A DNA stretch of 64,000 nt, taken from NCBI RefSeq assembly GCF_000328765.2, contig NC_019954.2, positions 1,430,501 through 1,494,500 on the forward strand. Direction: 5' to 3'. Positions within the stretch are counted from its first letter, which is position 1. Each line of letters starts with the position of its first letter. The DNA comes from Tepidanaerobacter acetatoxydans Re1 (GTDB lineage: Bacteria; Bacillota; Thermosediminibacteria; Thermosediminibacterales; Tepidanaerobacteraceae). Shown here one piece after another: positions 43,905 to 53,852 of this stretch. The position numbers and the translations under genes were made by a program. Under the pieces are notes generated by a model that searched no databases, was not told where the DNA came from, and was given only the letters and a program-made list of their open reading frames with translations.

Positions 43905-44531
43905 TCAGATATTGCACAGAAAGGGATTTATTTTTTTCTCAATACTAAGAGTTGAAGGTTCTCCATGACCTGGCAATATTGATATGTTATCACCTAATGG
44001 TAATAATTTATCTCTTATCGAGTTTATAAGTTCATCATACGAACCTCCCGGAAAATCCGTTCTTCCAACTGAACCTGCAAATAAAGTATCTCCGGTAAAT
44101 ACAATATTACCAACCTTTATCGATATACCTCCAGGAGTATGACCGGGGGTATGGATTATTTCTAAAACCAAATCTCCAACCGCAAACTTTTCATTACCTT
44201 TTAGCATTATATCTGGCGGAGGTTGTATGAAACCCTCACCAAAATATATAGAAAGATTGTCTTTCGGCGAAAGAAGCATTGGAGCATCTTGCTCGTGAAT
44301 TGCTATTTTTGCATCAGTTGCATTTTTTACTTCTTTTAATGCAGAGATATGATCACTATGACCATGAGTTAAGAAAATATATTTCACAATAAGATGTTCT
44401 TTTGTTATTGTCTCTATAATCTTATCAGCATCTGCGCCCGGATCAATAATAGCCGCATTTGCATTTTTTTCATCGGCAATAATATAACAGTTAGCAGCTA
44501 AATCTCCAACCTGTAAGCGTTTTAAAAACAT
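43905..44531 (-). CDS. MBL-fold metallohydrolase (glyoxalase II-like)
   Basis: 208 residues from ATG 44531 (SD AGGAGG). Metal ligands HGHSDH, HTPGHTPGG and FTGDTLFAGSVGRTDFPGG, and ILPGHGE near the end, match the YcbL/glyoxalase II-like hydrolases. A longer frame into dtd lacks an SD. The substrate is unknown; hydroxyacylglutathione is unlikely in an anaerobe without glutathione. Last gene of the recJ-apt-relA-dtd operon. Confidence 0.92.
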   Translation of the reverse strand: MFLKRLQVGDLAANCYIIADEKNANAAIIDPGADADKIIETITKEHLIVKYIFLTHGHSDHISALKEVKNATDAKIAIHEQDAPMLLSPKDNLSIYFGEGFIQPPPDIMLKGNEKFAVGDLVLEIIHTPGHTPGGISIKVGNIVFTGDTLFAGSVGRTDFPGGSYDELINSIRDKLLPLGDNISILPGHGEPSTLSIEKKINPFLCNI

Positions 44532-44541
44532 AGCATACCTC

Positions 44542-44991
44542 CTAAAACTGTTTATCGCTATCAATCAATATCGTAACAGGACCATCATTTAGCACATTTA
44601 CCAGCATTTCTGCTTGAAATTGACCCTCTTCCACTGCTTTAACCTTTTTTTTACAAGCTTCAATTAAAGCTTTATAGAGTTTTTGAGCTTCTTTTGGATG
44701 TGCTGCCTTAGAAAAACTTGGCCTGCGCCCTTTTCTGACATCTCCTAAAAGGGTAAATTGAGATACGATGAGTATTGCAGCATCAATATCTTGAACAGAT
44801 TTATTCATTTTCCCTTCTTCATCTTCAAAAATTCTCAGCCCAACGATTTTTTCCGCTAAATAATCAACATCTTCCATAGTATCGCCCTCAGCAACACCTA
44901 AAAAAACCACAATGCCATTATCAATTTTTGAAATATCTTTTCCCTGTACAGAAACAGAAGCCTTCTTTACTCTTTGAACTACTGCTCTCAT
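44542..44991 (-). CDS. dtd: D-aminoacyl-tRNA deacylase
   Basis: Removes D-amino acids from mischarged tRNAs. 149 residues with the two diagnostic motifs SQFTLLGD (with catalytic Ser/Thr region) and GPVTILIDS near the C-terminus; the N-terminus MRAVVQRVKKASVSV is typical. It follows relA after 10 bp, the common relA-dtd pairing in Firmicutes. Confidence 0.96.
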   Translation of the reverse strand: MRAVVQRVKKASVSVQGKDISKIDNGIVVFLGVAEGDTMEDVDYLAEKIVGLRIFEDEEGKMNKSVQDIDAAILIVSQFTLLGDVRKGRRPSFSKAAHPKEAQKLYKALIEACKKKVKAVEEGQFQAEMLVNVLNDGPVTILIDSDKQF

Positions 44992-45001
44992 AAAATCCTC
45001 C

Positions 45002-47167
45002 TTATTGGTTCATGACCCTTCGTATATTATATATTCCGTTAATCTTTTTTATCTTTTGCATTACATTTTCTAAATGCTGTTTATTATTAATCTCTAAAAT
45101 TAAATCTATAATAGCAACACCATCTTTGGTAGTACGGGCATTAATAGCATCAATATTAGTTTTCATATCACCAACTAAATTTATTACCTCGGAAAGTATA
45201 CCAGGCCTGTCATAAGCTGAAGCTTGTATCTCAACAGGGTATGAGGTTTCTTCAAATCCTTCCCATTTAACATCTACAAGTCTTTCCTTGTCAAAAACAC
45301 CGCTGCTGACGTTTTTACAGTCCTGTCTATGAATTGATACGCCACGACCTCGGGTAATATATCCAACAATTTTATCACCCGGAACCGGATTACAGCATCG
45401 AGAAAATTTTACTAAAAGATTATCTATGCCATCTATTTTTATACCATGATCAATTTTCTTTTTTGTCTTAAGTTTGTTATTGGATTTCTCTATTAATATT
45501 TCCGGCTTATTTAGTTTAACGCTTTTCTTGTATTCGTCAAGAATCTTTTGAAGTATTTGTTTTGTCGTAACGGCTCCATAGCCAATAGCAGCAAACATAT
45601 CATCAATATTTGCAAAGCTCATGCGTTTTAGTAAATTGTTCATAAAGTCAAATTTAATGAGCTGGTAAATATCATAGCCCTGTCTATGGGCTTCTTTTTC
45701 TAGCATTTCTTTTCCACGAGCTATATTTTCATCGCGTCGTTCCTTCTTAAACCATTGCCGAATTTTATTCTTTGCTTGAGGTGATTTTACTATATTTAAC
45801 CAGTCACGGCTCGGTCCGTTACTGTGACCTGAAGTTACAATTTCTACTATATCACCATTAGCCAGTTTATAATCCAAAGGAACCATTTTGCCGTTCACCT
45901 TGGCTCCAATGCATCTATTTCCAACATCTGTATGAATTCTATACGCAAAATCAACAGGGCAAGACCCCATCGGCAAATCTATTACATCACCTTTAGGTGT
46001 AAATACATAAACTTCATCAGTAAAAAGATCAATTTTTAAATTCTCCATGAAGTCTTTCGCATCACGCAGTTCTCGCTGCCAATCGAGAATCTCTCTTAAC
46101 CATGAAAGCTTTTGTTCAAATTCATTACTATTTTTGTCACCTTCTTTGTATCTCCAATGAGCGGCAATTCCATACTCTGCAGTTTTATGCATTTCATATG
46201 TTCTTATTTGTATTTCCAGAGGATCTCCGGAGGAATCAATTACCGTTGTGTGAAGCGATTGATACATATTCGGCTTAGGCATAGCAATATAATCCTTAAA
46301 TCTGCCGGGGATGGGCTTCCATAAAGTATGGACAACACCCAGAGCACCATAGCAGTCTTTAACAGTATTTACGATTACTCTAACAGCTGTTAAATCATAA
46401 ATTTGTTCAAATGTTTTATTTTGGTCCTTCATTTTTTTATATATGCTGTAAAAATGCTTGGGCCTTCCTTGTATCTCAGCATTAATTCCTGTAGCTAATA
46501 ACCGCTCATTAAGAATATCAATCATTTTATTAATGTGATTTTCTCTTTCCTGTCTCTTTTTTGCAACTTTTTCAACTAGGTCATAATAATGCTCTGGTTC
46601 TAAATACCTAAATGCTAAATCCTCTAGTTCCCACTTTATTTTAGATATCCCTAAGCGGTGAGCAAGAGGTGCAAAAATATCAATGGTTTCCATAGCCTTT
46701 TCACGCTGTTTTTCTTCAGGCATAGATTTTAAAGTTCTCATATTGTGCAGCCTATCTGCTAATTTTATCAAAATAATACGGATGTCTTTTGCCATGGCAA
46801 AAAACATTTTTCTAAGATTTTCAGCTTGCTGTTCTTCTTTTGTCTTAAACTCAAGTTTGCCTAATTTTGTTACACCATCCACTAAGATGGCAATTTCAGA
46901 GCCAAAAATTTTTTCAATATCTTCTATAGTATAGTCAGTATCCTCTACCACATCATGTAACAGACCGGCAGCAATGGTAGGAATATCTAATTCTAAATCA
47001 GCTAAGATCATAGCTACACCCAGGGGGTGAGATATAAATAGTTCACCGGAAACCCTGTGCTGTCCACTGTGTGCTTCCTTTGCAAACATATAAGCCTTTC
47101 TTATTAAGTCAAGGTCAGCCGATGGGCTATAAGATAAAATTTGCTTTTCCAATGAATCAAAATCCAA
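45002..47167 (-). CDS. relA: Bifunctional (p)ppGpp synthetase/hydrolase RelA/SpoT
   Basis: Stringent response enzyme, 721 residues. HD hydrolase domain (HSGQHRVSGELFISHPLGVAMIL, LLHDVVEDTDYT), synthetase domain (YDLTAVRVIV, GRFKDYIAMPKPNMYQSLHTTV), TGS domain (VYVFTPKGDVIDLPMGSCPVDFAYRIHTDVG), zinc-finger-like CCNPVPGD and C-terminal ACT. TTG start at 47167 after GGGGGG. Lies between apt and dtd as in Bacillus. Confidence 0.97.
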   Translation of the reverse strand: MDFDSLEKQILSYSPSADLDLIRKAYMFAKEAHSGQHRVSGELFISHPLGVAMILADLELDIPTIAAGLLHDVVEDTDYTIEDIEKIFGSEIAILVDGVTKLGKLEFKTKEEQQAENLRKMFFAMAKDIRIILIKLADRLHNMRTLKSMPEEKQREKAMETIDIFAPLAHRLGISKIKWELEDLAFRYLEPEHYYDLVEKVAKKRQERENHINKMIDILNERLLATGINAEIQGRPKHFYSIYKKMKDQNKTFEQIYDLTAVRVIVNTVKDCYGALGVVHTLWKPIPGRFKDYIAMPKPNMYQSLHTTVIDSSGDPLEIQIRTYEMHKTAEYGIAAHWRYKEGDKNSNEFEQKLSWLREILDWQRELRDAKDFMENLKIDLFTDEVYVFTPKGDVIDLPMGSCPVDFAYRIHTDVGNRCIGAKVNGKMVPLDYKLANGDIVEIVTSGHSNGPSRDWLNIVKSPQAKNKIRQWFKKERRDENIARGKEMLEKEAHRQGYDIYQLIKFDFMNNLLKRMSFANIDDMFAAIGYGAVTTKQILQKILDEYKKSVKLNKPEILIEKSNNKLKTKKKIDHGIKIDGIDNLLVKFSRCCNPVPGDKIVGYITRGRGVSIHRQDCKNVSSGVFDKERLVDVKWEGFEETSYPVEIQASAYDRPGILSEVINLVGDMKTNIDAINARTTKDGVAIIDLILEINNKQHLENVMQKIKKINGIYNIRRVMNQ

Positions 47168-47189
47168 ATCTTGCTCCCCCCTGCCTGTT

Positions 47190-47702
47190 TCAATATTTTA
47201 TAAGTGAAAAGACATCATACTCGCTTAAATTCTCTCTTCCGTTTATATCGGTTAATTCAATTAGGAAAATTGCTGCCGAAATTTCCCCTCCAAGTCTTTC
47301 CACAAGTTCTATGGTGGAAAAAATTGTTCCGCCAGTTGCCAACAGATCATCTGCTACAATAACTTTTTGGCCCGGTTTTATTGCATCTTTATGCATCTCA
47401 ATAATATCTATACCGTATTCTAATTTATACTCAACCCTTATTGTTTCCCCCGGCAGCTTGCCATTTTTCCTTATTGGTACAAATCCGGCACCTAATTCAT
47501 ATGCAATCGGCGCCCCAATAATAAATCCACGAGCTTCCGGAGCAACTACTAAGTCAGCTTCTTTATGTCGAACAAGATCTGCCATTGATTTTATTACCCG
47601 TCTGAAAGCTTTTCCATCTTTTATTAGAGTCGTGATATCCTTAAAACTTATTCCTTTTTGTGGGAAATCTTCAATTACCCTGATTTTCTCTTTCAAGTCC
47701 AT
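47190..47702 (-). CDS. apt: Adenine phosphoribosyltransferase
   Basis: Purine salvage: adenine plus PRPP to AMP. 170 residues with the PRPP-binding loop VIVADDLLATGGT and the LVVAPEARGFIIGAPIAYELGAGFVPIRK stretch. It overlaps the recJ stop by 10 nt and precedes relA, the conserved recJ-apt-relA block. Confidence 0.97.
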   Translation of the reverse strand: MDLKEKIRVIEDFPQKGISFKDITTLIKDGKAFRRVIKSMADLVRHKEADLVVAPEARGFIIGAPIAYELGAGFVPIRKNGKLPGETIRVEYKLEYGIDIIEMHKDAIKPGQKVIVADDLLATGGTIFSTIELVERLGGEISAAIFLIELTDINGRENLSEYDVFSLIKY

Positions 47703-50278
47703 TCAATTTCCTCCACATTCATAAATATATCTGATTGTAAAATTTGAAACTTATTATAAAATTCTACTACATTCCTTTTAAGTAGATAAAGATGTAAATA
47801 TGTTTTGGAACGTTCCAGCTGAAACTTATTATTGTGCTTTTCATGACCTAATATATGAAAAAAACCATCTTCTATATTAAGTTTAATAATGCCTATTTCC
47901 TGAAATATTTTAAAAACATTTATCAATCTACACAGGTGCATATCTATCCCTGACTGTTTCTGTAACAAATTTCTAAATTCATTTATGTTTAGAGAACCTT
48001 CAAAAGTTCCCAAAGTTAATTTTCCAATCATTTGGTACACAACTTTTAATTCATTAATACTTGGTAAAATTTGCTGACACACCAAGTAATTATAGCGTAA
48101 ATCTTCTCGTTCAAAAAGTATATGCGTCTTTGAATTTGGTGGTACTTCGGCTAATTGTTTTTTTAAAATATCAACACTAAAAGGTGTATCATAAAATACT
48201 ATATCCTCAAAATTTTTATTATTGCATATAGCTAATGGGTTTACTGCAATAACATTATAGTCATGACTCTGAGCAGGTAAATCTAAGCAATAAGACACTT
48301 TGGCTCTGTTCCTTAAATCATCATCTTCTCTTAGATACGTCAATAGCTGCCATGCTTTATACGGTGTATTTATTGCTATCATTACTTTGCTTTTTGCTTT
48401 TAAAAGTGAATTTATATATCCTATCTTCGCTTGAATTCTCTTATTTTTTAAAATAAGCATATTATCTTCATTTATTAATTTATCCTCACTTGACGTCCTA
48501 ATGCTTTTTCCATTTAAGACATTTAAGTAGGAGTAAAAATATCGATAATAATTATTTTCAACATCAAGCAGCAATTCATCTCTAAAAAAAGGAACTCTTA
48601 AATCTTTTATATTCAACTGTGGTTCGATGGATCCTTTCCACCGATTTACTTCTAAATAAAAAGCTGCATCCATTATTGTTGCCATGTCTAAATCTTCCTT
48701 ATAAAGGCCAAAGTTAAATCCTATAGCATCAATATTATTTTCATGACTTTTTAGATTTAATTTTAAGTGTTTATCTCCGCTGCCCACCGTCCTTAAGTTC
48801 TGAATATGCAAGTTTCTACACATAAATACCGGCTTAGGATTCCCGTATCCAAATGGTTTCATAAGCTCCAGCTGCTCTGCCAGTTTCAAATTAATATCGC
48901 TCTGGTTTAATTCCAAATCTATGTCAAGCTTAGGACTTGCATCTTTTTGCACAGTATCCTGCACGAAAAGTTGATTTAATTCCCTTCGAAATGTACCAAT
49001 ATTTTCTACTTTGATACTTAAACCAGCAGCCTGTTCATGACCTCCAAACCTTATAAGGAGATGAGATAACTTACTTAATGCATTAAAGAGATTAAATCCC
49101 GAAATACTTCTTCCAGAGCCCCGGCCTTCATCACCTTTTTCTGAGATTATAATACACGGCCTGCTATAGATTTCTACCAGTTTTGAAGCTACTGTTCCGG
49201 TAACTCCAGGGTGCCAGTTGGCACTGGAAATTACTATTATATTTTCTATATCTAAGTCAATTTCCTGTTCTATTACTGTTTTTGCTTCGTCTAATATTTT
49301 AGCTTCGAGAGTCTGCCTTTCCTGATTAATTCTTTCAAGAGTTGTAGCAAGTTCAAAAGCTCGTTTTGCATCTTCACATAGCAAAAGCTCTACAGCAATT
49401 TCGGGATTTGCTATCCTCCCGGCAGCATTTAATCTTGGTGCCAATAAATAGCTAATCTTTCCCGGCTCTATTGAAATATCATTTAAGTTTAACAGATTCA
49501 TCATCGCTTTAAGACCTAAATTTTTTGTATTTCCTAAGTCATCAAGCCCATTTTTGACAATTATTCGGTTTTCATCTAACAGTGGAACAATATCTGCCAC
49601 GGTACCAATAGCTGCCAATTCAAGTAGCTCTTTTCCAAACTTTAAATCTTTACCCTTCAGAGCACATGCAAGTTTCAACGCCACACCAACACCTGCTAAT
49701 TCTTTGAAAGGATAACTGCAATCTTCTCTTTTGGGATCAACTATTGCAATAGCAGCCTGAGGCATTTTTTGCTGAGGCTCATGATGGTCAGTAATGATAA
49801 CATCCAAGCCTAAGCTAGAAGCATATTGTACCTCTTCACATGAACTAATGCCATTATCTACAGTTATAATTAGCTTTGTTCCTTGCTTATGTATCATATC
49901 TATAGCATCTTTATTGAGACCATAGCCTTCATCTAGTCTTGAAGGTATATAATAGTTAACCGTTCCGCCTAAATTTTTTAATAACTTCATAAGAACAGCA
50001 CAGCTGGTTATTCCGTCAGCATCATAATCACCATAAATTGTAACTTTTTGTTTTTTTGATAGGGCTTCTTTAATGCGTACAACAGCTTTGTCCATATCTT
50101 TCAGCAGCATAGGGTCATATAAGTTATCCAGTTTAGGATATATATATCCATGAATCTGCTCAGGTGTAACTATACCTCTTTTTTTGAGCAATTGCAGGAT
50201 TACATGGTGAAATTCGTCATAATTATCATCAACTTCTTGTGTTGACCCTACTTGCCATATATAGTTGCCATTAATCAT
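47693..50278 (-). CDS. recJ: Single-stranded-DNA-specific exonuclease RecJ
   Basis: 5'-3' ssDNA exonuclease, 861 residues. DHH phosphoesterase core: YGDYDADGITSC, VDNGISS, TDHHEPQ and GTVADIVPL; the DHHA1 domain holds GRGSGRSISGFNLFNAL and RFGGHEQAAGLSI; an OB domain follows. The C-terminal 300 residues form the additional Firmicutes RecJ extension. ATG 50278 after GGAGG. Confidence 0.95.
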   Translation of the reverse strand: MINGNYIWQVGSTQEVDDNYDEFHHVILQLLKKRGIVTPEQIHGYIYPKLDNLYDPMLLKDMDKAVVRIKEALSKKQKVTIYGDYDADGITSCAVLMKLLKNLGGTVNYYIPSRLDEGYGLNKDAIDMIHKQGTKLIITVDNGISSCEEVQYASSLGLDVIITDHHEPQQKMPQAAIAIVDPKREDCSYPFKELAGVGVALKLACALKGKDLKFGKELLELAAIGTVADIVPLLDENRIIVKNGLDDLGNTKNLGLKAMMNLLNLNDISIEPGKISYLLAPRLNAAGRIANPEIAVELLLCEDAKRAFELATTLERINQERQTLEAKILDEAKTVIEQEIDLDIENIIVISSANWHPGVTGTVASKLVEIYSRPCIIISEKGDEGRGSGRSISGFNLFNALSKLSHLLIRFGGHEQAAGLSIKVENIGTFRRELNQLFVQDTVQKDASPKLDIDLELNQSDINLKLAEQLELMKPFGYGNPKPVFMCRNLHIQNLRTVGSGDKHLKLNLKSHENNIDAIGFNFGLYKEDLDMATIMDAAFYLEVNRWKGSIEPQLNIKDLRVPFFRDELLLDVENNYYRYFYSYLNVLNGKSIRTSSEDKLINEDNMLILKNKRIQAKIGYINSLLKAKSKVMIAINTPYKAWQLLTYLREDDDLRNRAKVSYCLDLPAQSHDYNVIAVNPLAICNNKNFEDIVFYDTPFSVDILKKQLAEVPPNSKTHILFEREDLRYNYLVCQQILPSINELKVVYQMIGKLTLGTFEGSLNINEFRNLLQKQSGIDMHLCRLINVFKIFQEIGIIKLNIEDGFFHILGHEKHNNKFQLERSKTYLHLYLLKRNVVEFYNKFQILQSDIFMNVEEIEWT

Positions 50279-50350
50279 TATATCCTCCAGTTTTGTAGCA
50301 AAAAATTTGAATAAATTTTATCTGTCCATACCAATTATACAATATATATA

Positions 50351-50379
50351 ATTATAAACTAATCCCATTTTTATATCAA
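50351..50379 (-). promoter_or_regulatory. Promoter of the recJ-apt-relA-dtd-MBL operon
   Basis: Minus-strand TTGATA (50379-50374), 17-nt spacer, TATAAT (50356-50351), directly after the terminator of the VWA gene. Confidence 0.7.
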
Positions 50380-50389
50380 CGAAAACAAA

Positions 50390-50438
50390 AGAGAGCATTG
50401 TAAAACTGCTTAAAAACTAGTTTTATAATGCTCTCTTT
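50390..50438 (-). terminator. Terminator after the ATPase-VWA operon
   Basis: Long near-perfect stem AGAGAGCATTGTAAAACT/AGTTTTATAATGCTCTCT with a small loop; T-rich on both sides, about 55 bp past the VWA stop codon. Confidence 0.85.
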
Positions 50439-50492
50439 TATTTACAAAGTTAAAGATTTTTAACAGGCCTTCTGATACCTTATATTTTTTGG

Positions 50493-52136
50493 CTACCACT
50501 GACTGCTCTTTTTAGCAACTTCAACTAATCCTTCGCGATTCAGCTCATCTAAGATGTATAACTTTCCTCTTGCAGCATCAGTAATCTTGATTAGACAATC
50601 TTTATTAGGTTGGAGGCCAATACAACAGAAATTAATTTTATTTTTTGCAATTTTATCGGCCGCCGAAACAGCATCATTAATTGGGTCACTTGTCCATAAA
50701 GATACTGTAGGTATCCCATCGGTTATAAGCATAATCAGTGGATTTTTTAAATTTTTTTTATTAATATGGCAGATGCCTTTGTCTAAGGCTAATGCCAATG
50801 GTGTTAAACCAGTTGCCACTATCTTATTTATACCTTCTTCCATTATGTCATAGTTTCTTGTAAAAGGAACACAGACATTAACTTCTTTTTCTTGGAAAGC
50901 CATAATACTTACTTGAGTATTTGGCTTTAAGACAAGATATCTTGCCAAATATTTAGCATTTCTAAGCCTAAAACCAGCCATACTAGCACTGGCATCTATT
51001 ATCAAGCAAATGTCTTGCTGTAATTTTGGAGTTCGCTTGATAGCAACTATGTCTTCCTGTTCAATACTGAATTTTTTATTCTCGATATAGCTTCTTACCA
51101 GCGATTTTCTAACAGTTTCCGATATATCCAATTCCTCAGGCCATTCTTCAGAAACATAAGGTTTGCAAATACTTGGTCCGCTTCGATATCCTGTTTCTCT
51201 GCTAGATAAATGGTTGATTGCAAAACCTTTATAGTTATTAATCCTCTGCGGATTCTTTATGGTTCTTTTTAGCACAAACTCTAATTCTCTCTTGTATATC
51301 CTTAAAAATTCTTTTAATTCTTTCCCTTTACTGGTTAAACGGTACTTATTTTGATGTTTGCTTAAAATATTTGTTTGCTCGAAATATTTTATTATATCGT
51401 TAAAGTCATCATTTTTTTCTGTTATATGCAATGCTCTTCCTGATATATCACTCTCAAATTCAAAATTTTTAATTGCATCTTCTACCTCTTTTAAGCTCCC
51501 AAAATACTCAATCATCGCTGTGGTTTCACTAAAAAGGCTATCCTTTTTAGAACAACCGCCATTTTGCTTTAAATATGAATCAGAGTCGGTGGTATATGGT
51601 GACATATCTATGGGAGTATTGCCAGTTTCATGTTTTATTCTCTCAATTTTTCTAAGTTCAACACCCTGCTCTTGAAGAGCCTTTTCCGTCTCGGCAACTA
51701 TTAAAAATATGTTTTCTAATTCTTCATTAGTCATAAATGCTGTTATATGGACATGATTTAAGTGGTTTTTCTTAAGATTTTCGGTTATCCCATAACTTAG
51801 ACTCCCTGTCAGCCGGCCTCCTCCCGATCCTGTCTGAATATCAATATTGTCAATTAAATAATCCAATGAATTTTCTACGAGACTTTTTTTAAGAAAGTCA
51901 GCCATTTGCATCAAATTAAATATCTTTATTTCATGAAACAAATCTACATGAATTATCTCGTTTTCAACAAAACGATAATAAAAGGCTTGACCGGCATCAG
52001 CATTAATGATTATGTTCACATTTTGCGGAGTATCGTAATTGATTGTATGGACTTTTCGACTAACAACAGCTGCTTGACCTACTCTAACACCCTTACCATT
52101 ATTTAACTCCATCTGCAGTTTCTCTATAGAACTCAT
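50493..52136 (-). CDS. VWA domain protein, partner of a MoxR-like ATPase
   Basis: 547 residues. The C-terminal von Willebrand A domain has an intact MIDAS: DASAS at 381-385, Thr in GLTPLA (about 445) and Asp in TDGIP (about 473). The N-terminal 370 residues are not recognised; the region includes a Gly-rich QTGSGGGRLTGSLSYG stretch and a winged-helix-like part (KYRLTSKGKELKEFL). It overlaps the ATPase gene by 4 nt (ATGA). Such pairs resemble BchD/CoxE-MoxR chaperone systems that insert metals or remodel proteins. The client is unknown. Confidence 0.8.
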   Translation of the reverse strand: MSSIEKLQMELNNGKGVRVGQAAVVSRKVHTINYDTPQNVNIIINADAGQAFYYRFVENEIIHVDLFHEIKIFNLMQMADFLKKSLVENSLDYLIDNIDIQTGSGGGRLTGSLSYGITENLKKNHLNHVHITAFMTNEELENIFLIVAETEKALQEQGVELRKIERIKHETGNTPIDMSPYTTDSDSYLKQNGGCSKKDSLFSETTAMIEYFGSLKEVEDAIKNFEFESDISGRALHITEKNDDFNDIIKYFEQTNILSKHQNKYRLTSKGKELKEFLRIYKRELEFVLKRTIKNPQRINNYKGFAINHLSSRETGYRSGPSICKPYVSEEWPEELDISETVRKSLVRSYIENKKFSIEQEDIVAIKRTPKLQQDICLIIDASASMAGFRLRNAKYLARYLVLKPNTQVSIMAFQEKEVNVCVPFTRNYDIMEEGINKIVATGLTPLALALDKGICHINKKNLKNPLIMLITDGIPTVSLWTSDPINDAVSAADKIAKNKINFCCIGLQPNKDCLIKITDAARGKLYILDELNREGLVEVAKKSSQW

Positions 52137-53452
52137 TTTATCAAATCCTCTTCGGTCTTTACATATTCTGTTATCTTTAATTTATCCATTGGTAATGCTT
52201 TTTGCGGCGGCGCTTTTATACTAGGATTAGGTGCTGTGCTGCTTGTGTTTGAACTTTTTGCTGATTCAGCATTTGGGACAAATCGTTGTAAAAGTTTTTT
52301 TAAAAAATCGAAGCTAAAAGTTTTAGAGTTTTTGTTTTTATTCTCATTAATTTCCGAGACTTTAGTAGAATCAGGTAATTTATTTTCATTCTGAATAGAA
52401 GTTTCAACACTAATCGAGTCTTTTTTTATTAGGCTCTTTTTTTCTTCTAAGTTCTGCAATATATTATTTAAGTCTTTCATTTCTACTCTATGTCGTAAAG
52501 CATAGCGTGTAATAAAAATAACATCTTCTATATTTGGATTTCGCTTTAATAGGGCACCTCTTATTTTTGTTCCAAGTAAAGCGGCCTCTACATATCGAAG
52601 GCTTTCTATGCCATAATTGACATATAATGATGCCAAAAGATCTCTTATTTCTTGGGTAGGTTTGAATCTATTTATATTTTTTTTTGCTTCTAAAAATTCT
52701 TTTGTTTTTTGTATTGTTGCTGTATTAACAACGTTTAATACTTCATCACTAAAAATTCTGTTAATTACGCAAGTATCAAGAGGCCTTTCAACGTTTACAG
52801 TAAAATCAAATCGATCTGAGAGTTGGCGCCGAATATTCTCTAACGGGCCAGGATCTTCATCCGGATTTGAGGCAGCCCAAATACTGACTTGAACCGGTAT
52901 TTCTGTAACAGGCAGCCCCGCTTCCTCGATTTGTATTCTCCCAGGTTTTGTTCCCATTGCATCGAGCAGCAGATCAACAATTTCAGGCGAAGTATCAGCG
53001 ATACGATTTATTTCGTCTATAAAAACTATTCCCCGATGTGCCTTTGGAATAGTTCCTAATAAAAGTGCAGCTTCCGGACTTTCTTTCGAAGATATTTTTT
53101 TTAAATCGATACTACCTACAACAGATCCTTTTTTTGCAGAAGGCGAAATTTCTAAAAACGGCATATTAATTCTTTCTACACCGATTTTTTCGATTTCCTC
53201 ACTAGTCAGATTATAATGCTCAGGACAATGGGGATTGGATGGATCACAATTATACAAACACCCCTTTATTCTGTTAATTTTAGGTAAAACTTCTTTATAT
53301 GCTCTTATGATGGTTGTTTTTCCTGTACCCCTTAACCCTTCGGCGTGAATATGAATAGGCGTACCTGTCAAAGATCCGGTTACCGACACATCTAATATAT
53401 CAAAAAGTGAAGCATTACCGGAATGTCTTATTATCTGGGAATAGTTCTTCAT
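52133..53452 (-). CDS. MoxR/ChlI-like AAA+ ATPase
   Basis: 439 residues. Walker A GLRGTGKT at 39-46, Walker B GIVFIDEINRI, sensor 1 WAASNPDED, arginine-finger region IRRQLSDRFDF, close to the magnesium chelatase I subunit. After Walker A a cysteine group (C65, C69, C76) lies in a short insertion and may bind a metal or Fe-S cluster. The C-terminal 100 residues are low-complexity Ser/Asn/Lys-rich and probably disordered. No chlorophyll or cobalamin gene is nearby. Confidence 0.85.
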   Translation of the reverse strand: MKNYSQIIRHSGNASLFDILDVSVTGSLTGTPIHIHAEGLRGTGKTTIIRAYKEVLPKINRIKGCLYNCDPSNPHCPEHYNLTSEEIEKIGVERINMPFLEISPSAKKGSVVGSIDLKKISSKESPEAALLLGTIPKAHRGIVFIDEINRIADTSPEIVDLLLDAMGTKPGRIQIEEAGLPVTEIPVQVSIWAASNPDEDPGPLENIRRQLSDRFDFTVNVERPLDTCVINRIFSDEVLNVVNTATIQKTKEFLEAKKNINRFKPTQEIRDLLASLYVNYGIESLRYVEAALLGTKIRGALLKRNPNIEDVIFITRYALRHRVEMKDLNNILQNLEEKKSLIKKDSISVETSIQNENKLPDSTKVSEINENKNKNSKTFSFDFLKKLLQRFVPNAESAKSSNTSSTAPNPSIKAPPQKALPMDKLKITEYVKTEEDLIK

Positions 53453-53607
53453 AATATATCCCTCACGATTTTTTCATTATTTGTGTGATACCACTATTTT
53501 TTTCATTGTTTATTCAGCATCACCATAGCCCAGTTTTATCTATTAAATATTTTTTCCGAAAAGACTTTTTTTATAACCCATTACCGGCAAATATATCGGA
53601 TAAACGA

Positions 53608-53636
53608 AAAAATACCCTCATTAAGAAGGTATTTTT
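53608..53636 (-). terminator. Terminator after rpmF
   Basis: AAAAATACC/GGTATTTTT stem with inner pairs, T-run on the minus strand, 11 bp past the rpmF stop codon. It ends the DUF177-rpmF transcript before the ATPase-VWA genes. Confidence 0.75.
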
Positions 53637-53646
53637 GTAAAAATTT

Positions 53647-53835
53647 TTAGCTTTTTTTAGCTTCCACTTTTATAACTTCGCGATTTTTGTAGTATCCACA
53701 GTTGGGACATGCCCTGTGGGACAGTTTTGGTTCACGGCACTGGGGACATTCTGAAATCGAAGGCAATGTTAATTTCCAGTGGCTTCTACGAGAACCTTTT
53801 TTGGATTTAGATGTTCTATGTTTAGGATTGGCCAT
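53647..53835 (-). CDS. rpmF: Ribosomal protein L32
   Basis: 62 residues beginning MANPKHRTSKSKKGSRRSHWKL, start ATG 53835 after GAGGAGG. Two CxxC knuckles (CPQC and CPNC) make the zinc-binding form, so this is the C+ L32 type. It follows the DUF177 gene, the classical yceD-rpmF pair. Confidence 0.98.
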   Translation of the reverse strand: MANPKHRTSKSKKGSRRSHWKLTLPSISECPQCREPKLSHRACPNCGYYKNREVIKVEAKKS

Positions 53836-53852
53836 TACAACACCTCCTCTAA

